This document shows, in pieces, positions 1 to 6,294 of a stretch of 11,569 bases of DNA; position 1 is the stretch's first letter, and each line of letters starts with the position of its first letter. Source of the DNA: Chlamydiia bacterium (GTDB taxonomy: Bacteria; Chlamydiota; Chlamydiia; Chlamydiales; Simkaniaceae); NCBI GenBank assembly GCA_020440405.1, contig JAGROF010000208.1, positions 1 to 11,569 of the forward strand. The letters are read 5' to 3'. The notes beneath the pieces are model-generated. The model worked only from the letters and a program-made list of their open reading frames with translations. It did not search any database and was not told the origin of the DNA. The position numbers and the translations under genes are program-made.

Positions 1-5
1 GAAAA

Positions 6-683
6 TTGTTGATCATCTTTGATTTAGACGATACACTAATTGATACAAGTGGGTCCATCCTCCCTGGAGTTCTCAGGAATGCTTTAAAGGAAATGGAAGG
101 GGTGGGCCTGACTATGGCAAACTTTAACCGGTCGTATGAGGAGCTCCTTAGGCTCAATATGTTTCATACGAGCTCAAAGGATGCGTTAAAAGAGTTTCTA
201 GAGATTAACCGCGCGCCTAAAAGTTGCCTGGACGTTGCTTTGGATGTTGTCTATGAAAGGCCTGTTTTTGAAGGATCGATTCAGCCTGTTGAAGATGCGA
301 TAGAAGTTTTGGAAGATCTTTCAAAATCTCACCCTCTTGTGCTTGTCACGAAAGGAAAAGAAAAGATTCAGCGGGAAAAAATGAAACGAGCGGGGATTTC
401 AACTCAATTTTTTACTAAGCTTTACTTTTGTGCAGATGGAGAGAAAAAAAAGATCTACCAAAAAGTGAGTGAAGAAATGGGAATTTCTCCATTAAATGCA
501 TTAGTTTGCGGAGACCGGATTTCTCTTGATCTCACTCCTGCTAAATCACTTGGATACAAAACCGTTCAGATTAAATGGGGACGTGGGCTAGGTAATACTG
601 GATTTAAAAAGGACGTCGATTATACCATTTTACATCTGAAAGAGTTGCAAACCCTTTTGGAAACCCTTAAAATAGTTGGTTAA
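6..683 (+). CDS. HAD-superfamily hydrolase (phosphatase-like), possibly 5'-partial
   Basis: The protein opens with a HAD motif I, FDLDDT: Asp6 would be the phosphorylated nucleophile and Asp8 the acid/base. Motif II is LVTKG (Thr115), the motif III lysine is probably Lys148 or Lys149, and motif IV is GDRISLD (Asp170, Asp175). A helical cap of about 75 residues lies between motifs I and II, as in class I HAD phosphatases of about 220 aa. Family members dephosphorylate small phosphometabolites in the cytosol, and the substrate here cannot be told. The start is a TTG only 5 nt from the window edge, so the ribosome binding site is not visible and the true start could lie further left. However, motif I normally sits within the first ten residues, so little is missing. 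The stop lies 8 nt before efp, which suggests co-transcription. Confidence 0.85.
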   Translation: MLIIFDLDDTLIDTSGSILPGVLRNALKEMEGVGLTMANFNRSYEELLRLNMFHTSSKDALKEFLEINRAPKSCLDVALDVVYERPVFEGSIQPVEDAIEVLEDLSKSHPLVLVTKGKEKIQREKMKRAGISTQFFTKLYFCADGEKKKIYQKVSEEMGISPLNALVCGDRISLDLTPAKSLGYKTVQIKWGRGLGNTGFKKDVDYTILHLKELQTLLETLKIVG

Positions 684-691
684 CACCCCGT

Positions 692-1252
692 ATGACAACC
701 ACAAGTAATCAGATTTCTCCAGGAACAACCCTCTCGCTTGATGGAAAGATTTATCGAGTGGAGACAAGTGTGAAAGTCACTGTTGCTAAAGGTGTTCCTT
801 TTATTAAGACGAAGCTCAAGAACCTGATGTCAGATGAGGTGATTGAGAAGAACTTTAAGGTAGATCAAGAAATCGATGAGGTGACCTTAAGTGAAAGGCG
901 TTTGGAGTTTCTGTATCTAGAAGGAAAGGATTACCTTTTTCTGGATGTTGACGAACTCGATGAAGTCCTTGTAGCCACAGATGTTGTCGGGGATAAAGTC
1001 AACTATTTAAAGGAAGGCATACAGATTCGGGCCATGTTTTATGGGGAAACGATTTTCTCGATAGAACTCCCACAGTTTTTGGAACTGATGGTGATTAAGC
1101 TCGAAGATATTAAATCTAAAGTCTCTGTTTCGAGCGCGAGTAAATATGGGATTCTTGAAACAGGGGCTAAAGTAGAAGTACCGCTCTTTATAGAAGTGGG
1201 GGATATTATCAAAGTCGATACCCACCTCGGAGAGTATGTCCAAAGAATCTAA
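692..1252 (+). CDS. efp: Elongation factor P (chlamydial accB-linked type)
   Basis: EF-P binds between the ribosomal P and E sites and relieves stalling at polyproline stretches. The 186 aa match the usual length (E. coli 188). An N-terminal KOW-like domain carries the tip loop VAKGVPF, where Lys33 sits at the place of the modified E. coli Lys34. The central OB domain contains a recognisable FSIELPQFLELMV stretch at about residues 122-134. The C-terminal signature runs from about residue 151 to the end (ETGAKVEVPLF, then GDIIKVDT). Chlamydiae carry two efp genes, and this divergent sequence with its accB neighbour fits the CT122 type. The usual PGKG tip is altered to VAKG, so whether Lys33 is modified is open. 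There is no clear Shine-Dalgarno sequence before the ATG, so translation may be coupled to the gene upstream. Confidence 0.95.
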   Translation: MTTTSNQISPGTTLSLDGKIYRVETSVKVTVAKGVPFIKTKLKNLMSDEVIEKNFKVDQEIDEVTLSERRLEFLYLEGKDYLFLDVDELDEVLVATDVVGDKVNYLKEGIQIRAMFYGETIFSIELPQFLELMVIKLEDIKSKVSVSSASKYGILETGAKVEVPLFIEVGDIIKVDTHLGEYVQRI

Positions 1253-1268
1253 CTTGAGAGTATAGGCT

Positions 1269-1739
1269 GTGGATTTAGAAAAAATTAAAGAATTAATGGA
1301 AGCCATGGAAAATAAAGGGATGACAAAAGTCACCCTGAAGGAAAAAAATGGTTTTGAGCTAGAACTTGAAAGGGGAAGTGGTTTTGATGTCGCTTCTTAC
1401 CCCACTCAGGCAGCGGTGATGGCAGCTCCACCTCGTATAGAGGTAGAGAAGCGGGAAGCTCTTCCAGAAAAAGGATCTGAACCCAAACAAATCGACTCGA
1501 AAGAGGGGTTTTCTCTGACATCTCCTATGGTTGGAACCTTTTACTCTTCCCCATCCCCTGATGATGAACCTTTTGTAAAAGTAGGGGATAAAGTTAAGGA
1601 AGATACTGTCGTATGCATCATCGAAGCTATGAAAGTGATGAATGAAGTCAAAGCGGGGAAAAGTGGGACAGTCAAAGAAATTTTCTTAGACAGCTCCGAC
1701 CCTGTTGAATTTGGAACCAAACTGCTTACAATAGTCTAA
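1269..1739 (+). CDS. accB: Biotin carboxyl carrier protein of acetyl-CoA carboxylase (BCCP)
   Basis: This is the biotin-bearing subunit of acetyl-CoA carboxylase. Biotin on the lysine is carboxylated by AccC and delivers CO2 to acetyl-CoA at the AccAD transferase, making malonyl-CoA for fatty acid synthesis. Residues 1-35 form the helical N-terminal segment (MDLEKIKELM), residues 36-80 are a Pro/Ala/Glu-rich mobile linker, and residues 82-156 are the biotinyl domain with SPMVGTFY (85-92) and the biotinylation motif EAMKVMNE (Lys122). At 156 aa it equals the family norm. The start is a GTG, supported by alignment to the conserved MDL opening and by GAGAG at 1256-1260, 8 nt upstream. The gap to accC is only 2 nt. 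Confidence 0.97.
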   Translation: MDLEKIKELMEAMENKGMTKVTLKEKNGFELELERGSGFDVASYPTQAAVMAAPPRIEVEKREALPEKGSEPKQIDSKEGFSLTSPMVGTFYSSPSPDDEPFVKVGDKVKEDTVVCIIEAMKVMNEVKAGKSGTVKEIFLDSSDPVEFGTKLLTIV

Positions 1740-1741
1740 TC

Positions 1742-3169
1742 ATGAAGAAAGTTTTAATTGCTAATCGCGGTGAAATTGCTGTTCGAATCATTCGTGCATG
1801 TCACGACCTAGGTCTTAAAACAGTGGCAGTTTACTCAAAAGCAGATGCAGAAGCGCTTCATGTGCTCCATGCCGATGAAGCGATCTGTATTGGAGATGCT
1901 CCCTCGAATCAGTCCTATTTAAAAATTCCTCATGTCTTGTCAGCTTGCGAGATTTCGGGAGCCGATGCGATCCATCCAGGCTATGGCTTTTTAAGTGAAA
2001 ATGCAAACTTTGCTTCGATTTGTGAAAGTTGTGGAATTACCTTTATTGGTCCCTCTGCTAAAACCATTTCGATGCTTGGAGACAAAGCCCAGGCAAAGAG
2101 TATTGCAAAGAGTGTGCGTTGCCCTGTTATTCCAGGTTCGAATGGAATTGTTGAGACGGTTGATTTAGCACTGAAAGAAGCCAAGAAAATTGGATTTCCT
2201 GTGTTTATTAAGGCGACAGCTGGGGGAGGCGGGAAAGGGATTCGCATTGCCCAGGATCCCGATGATTTTGTCCGTCAATTTGCCGCAGCTCGCGCAGAAG
2301 CAGAAGTTTCCTTTGGAAACCCTGACATCTATTTAGAAAAGATGATCATGAACCCTCGCCATATTGAGATCCAGATATTAGGAGACAAGCATGGAAACTA
2401 TGTTCATCTTGGGGAAAGGGATTGCACGGTCCAAAGAAGACGTCAGAAGTTAATTGAAGAAACGCCAAGCCCCATTTTAACCCCGCAACTTCGGAAGAAA
2501 ATGGGAGAAGCGGCTGTTCATTTAGCTAAAGCAGCTAAGTACCATACAGTGGGAACAGTGGAGTTTCTTTTAGATGAGAAGAAAAACTTCTATTTTATGG
2601 AAGTGAATACCCGAATTCAAGTTGAGCATACAGTGACGGAAGAGCTGACAGGGATTGACTTGATCAAGGAACAGATTAAGACGGCAATGGGGGAAAAGAT
2701 TCCCTATAAGCAAAAGAATATCCGCATGGAAGGACACGTTTTTGAATTCCGAATCAATGCAGAAGATCCTGCAAATAACTTCATGCCTTCTCCGGGTCTT
2801 TTAGAATATTATATTCCTTCTGGTGGCCCGCATGTGCGTGTCGATAGCGCTTGTTATTCTGGCTACCGCATTCCTCCTTTTTATGACTCCATGATTGCTA
2901 AGCTGATTGTGAAGGGAAAGGATCGAAAGGAAGCGATTGAAATTGCGAAACGGGCTCTTCGTGAATTTCATATTGGAGGTGTTCACTCCACAATCCCGTT
3001 TCACCAATACATGCTTCATAACCCTACCTTCTTATCAGGAGAGGGCTATAACTTAGCCTTTATCGATACCTTGATTGAAGAAGGATGTAATTTTGTGCAC
3101 GATGAATCAAAATCTCATACAGAAGAAACAGCCTCCAGGCAACGCACTCCAGTTACAGCTCCTCATTAG
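1742..3169 (+). CDS. accC: Biotin carboxylase subunit of acetyl-CoA carboxylase
   Basis: AccC is an ATP-grasp enzyme that uses ATP and bicarbonate to carboxylate biotin on AccB. The N-terminal domain opens with KVLIANRGEIAVR. The glycine-rich ATP loop GGGGKGIR is at 161-168, the ERDCTVQRR segment at 225-233, and the metal and catalytic segment MEVNTRIQVEHTVTE at 286-300 (Glu287, Asn289, Arg291, Glu295). Arg337 in FRINAEDP matches the conserved catalytic arginine (E. coli Arg338). At 475 aa it is about 25 residues longer than E. coli AccC (449). The extra tail after about residue 450 is charged, low in family character, and overlaps the start of the next gene. No Shine-Dalgarno sequence is seen in the 2 nt gap after accB, so translational coupling is likely. 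Confidence 0.97.
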   Translation: MKKVLIANRGEIAVRIIRACHDLGLKTVAVYSKADAEALHVLHADEAICIGDAPSNQSYLKIPHVLSACEISGADAIHPGYGFLSENANFASICESCGITFIGPSAKTISMLGDKAQAKSIAKSVRCPVIPGSNGIVETVDLALKEAKKIGFPVFIKATAGGGGKGIRIAQDPDDFVRQFAAARAEAEVSFGNPDIYLEKMIMNPRHIEIQILGDKHGNYVHLGERDCTVQRRRQKLIEETPSPILTPQLRKKMGEAAVHLAKAAKYHTVGTVEFLLDEKKNFYFMEVNTRIQVEHTVTEELTGIDLIKEQIKTAMGEKIPYKQKNIRMEGHVFEFRINAEDPANNFMPSPGLLEYYIPSGGPHVRVDSACYSGYRIPPFYDSMIAKLIVKGKDRKEAIEIAKRALREFHIGGVHSTIPFHQYMLHNPTFLSGEGYNLAFIDTLIEEGCNFVHDESKSHTEETASRQRTPVTAPH

Positions 3170-3662
3170 TTCTCAGGAAATTGAGAAGCGTCTAGAAATG
3201 GTTGCGCGCACCCTTGAAGAGCAGTATCAAGAAGAAGAACTCACTGTTGTTATGGTTTTAAAAGGATCCTTTATGTTGGTTGGGGACCTTTTACGCCACC
3301 TTCATCTTCCTGTTCGCTTAGAAACAGTCCAGGTTGAAAGTTACGGAGAGGGAGGCATTGTGAAAGGAGAGCAAGAGGTGAGGGGAGTTGAGGCTCTTGA
3401 AGTTGCAGGAAAGCATGTCTTGCTTATCGATGATATTTTCGACACAGGAGAAACTTTAGCAGAGCTCCATCGAAAAATTAAGCTCAAGGGACCGACCTCT
3501 TTGCGCTCTCTTGTCCTTCTTTCGAAAGATGTTCCGCATCATACCGATTACCGTCCTGATTACGCACTTTTTGATATTGAAGATCGTTTTGTTGTCGGGT
3601 ATGGTTTAGATTATAAGGAATACTATCGGGGTCTTCCTGATATTTATGCAATAGAGAGATAA
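3102..3662 (+). CDS. hpt: Hypoxanthine/guanine phosphoribosyltransferase
   Basis: This enzyme salvages purine bases by joining hypoxanthine and/or guanine to PRPP to give IMP/GMP. Counting from ATG 3102 (186 aa), LKGSFM (53-58) is the pyrophosphate-binding loop, SYGEG (80-84) the flexible loop, VLLIDDIFDTGET (106-118) the PRPP-binding motif with Asp110 and Asp111, Lys142 the probable base-contacting lysine, and FVVGYGLDY (163-171) the C-terminal signature. The frame is open from TTG 3075, with another TTG at 3093 preceded by AGAAGGA. I prefer ATG 3102 because family similarity begins only at ISSQEIEKR, but TTG 3093 remains possible. The first 68 nt overlap the accC tail in another frame. The gap to rmlA is 5 nt. 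Specificity (hypoxanthine, guanine or xanthine) cannot be read from the sequence. Confidence 0.92.
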   Translation: MNQNLIQKKQPPGNALQLQLLISSQEIEKRLEMVARTLEEQYQEEELTVVMVLKGSFMLVGDLLRHLHLPVRLETVQVESYGEGGIVKGEQEVRGVEALEVAGKHVLLIDDIFDTGETLAELHRKIKLKGPTSLRSLVLLSKDVPHHTDYRPDYALFDIEDRFVVGYGLDYKEYYRGLPDIYAIER

Positions 3663-3667
3663 TTGGA

Positions 3668-4549
3668 ATGAAGGGAATCATCTTGGCTGGGGGACTCGGC
3701 ACGCGCCTTCACCCTCTGACCTTGGTTACGAGCAAGCAGCTCCTTCCTATCTATGACAAGCCGATGATTTACTATCCTCTTTCGGTGCTGATGCAAGCAG
3801 GGATTCGGGAGATTTTGATTATTTCAACCCCCCAAGACATTTCCCGCTTTGAAGCCCTTTTGGGGACAGGGGATCAGCTAGGGCTCCGCTTTTCTTATGC
3901 TGTTCAAAAAGAGCCGCGTGGTATTGCTGAGGCTTTGCTGATTGGGGAGTCTTTTATCGATGGCGATAACGTGGCCTTGATTTTAGGGGATAATATTTTC
4001 TATGGAGATCATTTAGCAGCGCTTCTCAAGTCTTGTGGAGAGCTTGAGTCAGGAGCTGCTATTTTTGGATATCAGGTCAAGGACCCTGAGCGTTATGGGG
4101 TGGTTGCTTTTGAAGGAGATCAGGTGGTTGATATTGTTGAAAAACCGCAAATGCCCCTGTCTCCCTATGCAGTCACTGGGCTCTATTTTTACGATGACCA
4201 GGCGGTAGCTCTCGCTAAGGGGCTCACTCCTTCATCACGTGGAGAGCTTGAGGTGACAGATTTAAACCGTGCCTATTTGAAAGAGGGAAAGCTCCGCGTC
4301 CATCTCTTTGATCGAGGGTTTGCTTGGCTCGATATGGGGACGTTTGAGGCCCTCCATCAAGCCTCTAATTATATTCAAGTGATCCAGGAACGCCAAGGCG
4401 TCCAGGTTGGTTGTATCGAAGAAATCGCTTATCAGCAAGGATGGATCACGGCTTCAGAGCTCGAGGGAATCTCTAAGTCACTGAATAACAGTAGTTATGG
4501 GTCTTATCTCAGTTCTCTATTGGTTCCAGCAAGGCAGAGAAACAGCTAA
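3668..4549 (+). CDS. rmlA: Glucose-1-phosphate thymidylyltransferase
   Basis: RmlA condenses glucose-1-phosphate and dTTP to dTDP-glucose, the first step towards dTDP-rhamnose and related deoxysugars. The nucleotidyltransferase signature GGLGTRLHPLT is at 8-18, followed by SKQLLPIYDKPMIYYPL (22-38, with Lys23). LGDN carries the metal-binding Asp108, VEKP is at 157-160, GLYFYD at 171-176, GELEVTD at 192-198 and WLDMGT holds Asp222. The length of 293 aa is normal for RmlA. The partner genes rmlB, rmlC and rmlD are not in the window, so the final sugar is not known. This is the last gene of the + strand housekeeping run, and its last 33 nt overlap a convergent gene. No T-run terminator is visible after its stop. 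Confidence 0.95.
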   Translation: MKGIILAGGLGTRLHPLTLVTSKQLLPIYDKPMIYYPLSVLMQAGIREILIISTPQDISRFEALLGTGDQLGLRFSYAVQKEPRGIAEALLIGESFIDGDNVALILGDNIFYGDHLAALLKSCGELESGAAIFGYQVKDPERYGVVAFEGDQVVDIVEKPQMPLSPYAVTGLYFYDDQAVALAKGLTPSSRGELEVTDLNRAYLKEGKLRVHLFDRGFAWLDMGTFEALHQASNYIQVIQERQGVQVGCIEEIAYQQGWITASELEGISKSLNNSSYGSYLSSLLVPARQRNS

Positions 4550-4903
4550 ATAAAGCGATTCTAAAAGTTTTTCCACAAACTTCACTCGGCACATGGTCGG
4601 ATTCTGATTCATAATATGCTCAACATGGTGAGAGAGCATATTGAATAGATCGCGCTGAACAGGTCTGAATTCATCCTTATATTCAGCAGCTGCGTATTGG
4701 GTGAGTTTTGTGATAAGCCCTTTATCTCGAAGACTGGACCAGGCACTGACTGCCTCAATATAAGACTCATTATTGAAGGCTTCTTCAGCGGCCGACAATT
4801 TCTTAAGTGACTGATCTATAGTTGTTTGAATGGTATTCTGTAACTGCTTTCTAGGTAAAGCGGTTCCTTTAACCACATGGTTGGTACATTTAATGTCTTT
4901 CAT
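4517..4903 (-). CDS. Hypothetical protein, 128 aa
   Basis: I do not recognise this protein. It is predicted helical and soluble, with no signal peptide or membrane segment. Residues 29-60 (TIDQSLKKLSAAEEAF and following) resemble a single TPR-like helical hairpin, which is weak evidence. Residues 84-120 form another helical stretch. It has three cysteines (6, 105, 125). That it is a real gene is supported by a Shine-Dalgarno sequence (AAGGA, 6 nt before the ATG) and by a consensus extended -10 box upstream on the same strand. Its stop codon lies inside the end of rmlA, giving a 33 bp tail-to-tail overlap, so the last 11 residues may be recent or unimportant. Tail-to-tail transcription could let it and rmlA interfere. 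Confidence 0.72.
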   Translation of the reverse strand: MKDIKCTNHVVKGTALPRKQLQNTIQTTIDQSLKKLSAAEEAFNNESYIEAVSAWSSLRDKGLITKLTQYAAAEYKDEFRPVQRDLFNMLSHHVEHIMNQNPTMCRVKFVEKLLESLYLAVSLPCWNQ

Positions 4904-4930
4904 TTAGTTCCTTACTTATTAAGTATTAAT

Positions 4931-4939
4931 ATTATAGCA
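4931..4939 (-). promoter_or_regulatory. Extended -10 promoter for the - strand 128-aa gene
   Basis: On the - strand the sequence reads TGCTATAAT, a perfect extended -10 element (TGN then TATAAT). No good -35 box is seen at 16-18 nt, which extended -10 promoters tolerate. It lies about 28 nt upstream of the start codon at 4903 and drives leftwards. Confidence 0.6.
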
Positions 4940-4968
4940 GGAATATAAATGTAAAGGATTGATTATGA

Positions 4969-5049
4969 GTTACTTGCTTGCCCCCTTACATCGGCGCCAT
5001 CTCTGGCACCTATGCTTATTATAAAGAATTATTAAGAGATTGTAAATAA
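4969..5049 (+). pseudogene. Possible C-terminal remnant of a decayed gene
   Basis: This island is richer in G and C inside a very AT-rich spacer. One frame reads 26 residues of plausible protein, including YIGAISGTYAYYKELLRD, closed by TAA at 5047-5049 and blocked upstream by TGA at 4966-4968. Composition and hydrophobic pattern look like the end of a real protein, but there is no start codon and I recognise no family. An alternative frame gives a 19-codon mini-ORF (4965-5024) with AAAGGA 6 nt before its ATG. Either reading is speculative. Confidence 0.22.
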
Positions 5050-5052
5050 AAT

Positions 5053-5082
5053 TTTACTTTTTGTTAAATAGCTTAATATAAG
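5053..5082 (+). promoter_or_regulatory. Candidate promoter for the 232/218-aa gene
   Basis: TTTACT (5053-5058), an 18 nt spacer and TATAAG (5077-5082) lie upstream of the unrecognised + strand gene. The whole stretch 5040-5132 is extremely AT-rich with runs of TTA/ATT, so matches like this can occur by chance. It is offered as the best-placed candidate only. Confidence 0.3.
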
Positions 5083-5132
5083 TAACTTGAATTATTATTA
5101 GTAATTAAAATTATTATTATATTATTATAAAT

Positions 5133-5831
5133 ATGTGGGAAGGGACAGATATTAACGAAAAACGAGAAAGAACCATGACACTAGAAGCCCAAGATAGCCA
5201 TTTCGGCATACCCGCTCAGATGCACGTATTTAATGGTGCAGAAAATCTCTTGCCCTTTGCGGCCGCTCCAAAGCATACCCAACCGAAATTGTCTGAACAG
5301 AAAGCTCAGGTAAATGAGCAGAGGGATAATGCTCTAATTGATGCGATTGAGATCATGTGGAAGGAATTTTGCGAAATCATTCCATATAATATTGATTATA
5401 AGATAGATAAGAACGAAATGGGTGAAGGAGAATCATTCAATGGGATCTTTCCCTCCGTTTATCTCTCTTTTAATATCTGGATGTATCTGGAGTTTGTTGA
5501 GAAGTCTCGTAAAAAGGAGAGGAAAAAGGAATTCCTTGAGAGTGAAAAGCTTAAGCATGATGCTCAGTTAGAAGTGTTTATACGTGGTCGCATCAAACAA
5601 GAGAAAAACCTTCACTCTCACTCGGTTGAGGATGAGTTAGATAAGAGTAGAGCGAAAAGGGGTGTGATGCCGCTCAATCAACTTTTTCAAAATGTTTACC
5701 TCCCTCTTAATGCCCTGATGAGCTTGGAGCTTATAAAGGTATCTCTTGAAAAGGATGGGAAGAAGCATCTCCATGAGGGCAAGAGGAATGCACATCATAT
5801 AGATTCAGAGATACTTCGAAAAAAGTCATAA
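5133..5831 (+). CDS. Hypothetical charged protein with an internal duplication
   Basis: I do not recognise a family. The longest reading is 232 aa from ATG 5133. ATG 5175 (218 aa, beginning MTLEAQ) is equally or more likely because it follows GAGAAAG, while 5133 has only AT-rich sequence before it. The N-terminal part (to about residue 65) is Pro/Gln/Ala-rich and probably flexible. Residues 66-90 are helical (DAIEIMWKEFCEIIPYNIDY). Two copies of a unit of about 48 residues follow at 105-152 and 184-232, each opening with an (I/L)F..VYL..N..M.LE block and continuing into a Lys/Glu/His-rich helix. There is no signal peptide. The low-complexity start and the neighbouring secretion operon make a secreted effector conceivable, but nothing proves it. 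An AT-rich hairpin follows the stop. Confidence 0.7.
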   Translation: MWEGTDINEKRERTMTLEAQDSHFGIPAQMHVFNGAENLLPFAAAPKHTQPKLSEQKAQVNEQRDNALIDAIEIMWKEFCEIIPYNIDYKIDKNEMGEGESFNGIFPSVYLSFNIWMYLEFVEKSRKKERKKEFLESEKLKHDAQLEVFIRGRIKQEKNLHSHSVEDELDKSRAKRGVMPLNQLFQNVYLPLNALMSLELIKVSLEKDGKKHLHEGKRNAHHIDSEILRKKS

Positions 5832-5865
5832 ATAACTTATATATAGATATTTACGACTTTATTTT
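5822..5865 (+). terminator. AT-rich hairpin, possible intrinsic terminator
   Basis: Arms at 5822-5834 and 5848-5860 pair at 12 of 13 positions around a 13 nt loop and are followed by ATTTT. The left arm includes the stop codon of the upstream gene. The stem has only two G:C pairs and the T-run is interrupted, so termination would be weak. The position between the two transcription units fits. Confidence 0.45.
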
Positions 5866-5876
5866 AAATAAAATGT

Positions 5877-5904
5877 TTGCAAATTAATAATATTGTGTTA
5901 TGAT
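5877..5904 (+). promoter_or_regulatory. Sigma-70-type promoter of the secretion operon
   Basis: TTGCAA (5877-5882), a 16 nt spacer and TATGAT (5899-5904) preceded by TGT, which makes an extended -10. This would suit the chlamydial main sigma factor (sigma-66). The predicted transcription start is near 5910-5912, leaving an untranslated leader of about 390 nt before the first gene at 6301. It is the best promoter match I find between 5832 and 6300. Confidence 0.6.
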
Positions 5905-5920
5905 TAATCTAGAGGAGAGA

Positions 5921-5994
5921 TCCACCCGTTGCAAAAGAGTCCCTAAAAATGACTCGTATAACTTTGCTGTGAGTGGACTTTAAAAGGGAAGTCC
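5921..5994 (+). promoter_or_regulatory. Nested stem with an alternative hairpin in the leader
   Basis: Three perfect 5 bp helices nest in order: TCCAC 5921-5925 with GTGGA 5973-5977, GCAAA 5931-5935 with TTTGC 5963-5967, and GAGTC 5937-5941 with GACTC 5951-5955 around a 9 nt loop. A second hairpin, GGACTT 5975-5980 with AAGTCC 5989-5994, uses three bases of the outer helix, so the two folds exclude each other. That geometry resembles a switch, but no known riboswitch class is recognised. Confidence 0.35.
5973..5993 (+). repeat. Leader direct repeat, copy 1
   Basis: The sequence is GTGGA, four variable bases, then AAAAGGGAAGTC. Copy 2 lies at 6201-6221. The two agree at 17 of 21 positions without gaps, and all differences fall in the four central bases. 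In both copies an upstream TCCAC can pair with the GTGGA. Confidence 0.65.
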
Positions 5995-6190
5995 TTCAAT
6001 CGTCAGTCTCATTTCTGAGAAGACATCCTCGACGAGGTACCTTGTACTTCATATCTTAAGTTTCTTACATTTTCCAACATGATTGATACCGAGAAGGGTT
6101 TACCTATATCTTGGGCAAGGATCCATTCATATATGTGTCCAAGTTCTAGGTAAAATGTACTAGTAATAATAAAAAATAATAGGGGTAGCG

Positions 6191-6205
6191 TCCACCTCCT
6201 GTGGA
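6191..6205 (+). promoter_or_regulatory. Hairpin displaying an anti-Shine-Dalgarno loop
   Basis: TCCAC (6191-6195) pairs perfectly with GTGGA (6201-6205), leaving the loop CTCCT. Together with the stem edge this spells CACCTCCT (6193-6200), the sequence at the 3' end of bacterial 16S rRNA. The loop can pair with AGGAG at 5913-5917 at the leader's 5' end, or with GGAG of the downstream Shine-Dalgarno sequence (6291-6294). Confidence 0.35.
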
Positions 6206-6221
6206 TGCAAAAAGGGAAGTC
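6201..6221 (+). repeat. Leader direct repeat, copy 2
   Basis: This is the second copy of the GTGGA-N4-AAAAGGGAAGTC element, 228 nt after copy 1. Here the GTGGA closes a compact hairpin with TCCAC at 6191-6195, whose 5 nt loop is CTCCT. Confidence 0.65.
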
Positions 6222-6271
6222 ATCTATTCATGTTTGCTTGTCCAATAAGAGCACTTTCTTTTTTGTTGCTG

Positions 6272-6294
6272 CTCCCTGTTAGATAATAGGGGAG
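6272..6294 (+). promoter_or_regulatory. Hairpin sequestering the Shine-Dalgarno sequence of the first secretion gene
   Basis: CTCCC (6272-6276) pairs perfectly with GGGAG (6290-6294), extendable by a T·G pair. The right arm is the core of the Shine-Dalgarno sequence GGGGAG (6289-6294), placed 6 nt before ATG 6301. If formed, the hairpin would limit initiation on the first gene of the operon. Confidence 0.4.

Noticed and set aside
1007-1333. 108-codon - strand open frame across efp and accB
   Set aside because: Antisense to two well-identified conserved genes.
4994-5011. GGCGCC/GGCACC imperfect inverted repeat considered as a terminator or operator
   Set aside because: It has one mismatch, no T-run on either strand, and falls inside a possible coding remnant.
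5100-5132. ATT/TTA trinucleotide runs considered as a repeat array
   Set aside because: Irregular and short; explained by extreme AT content of the spacer.
5929-5946. Five-codon leader peptide (TTG start) behind GAGGAG
   Set aside because: Poor start codon, 11 nt spacing, and the Shine-Dalgarno sequence would sit at the very 5' end of the predicted transcript.
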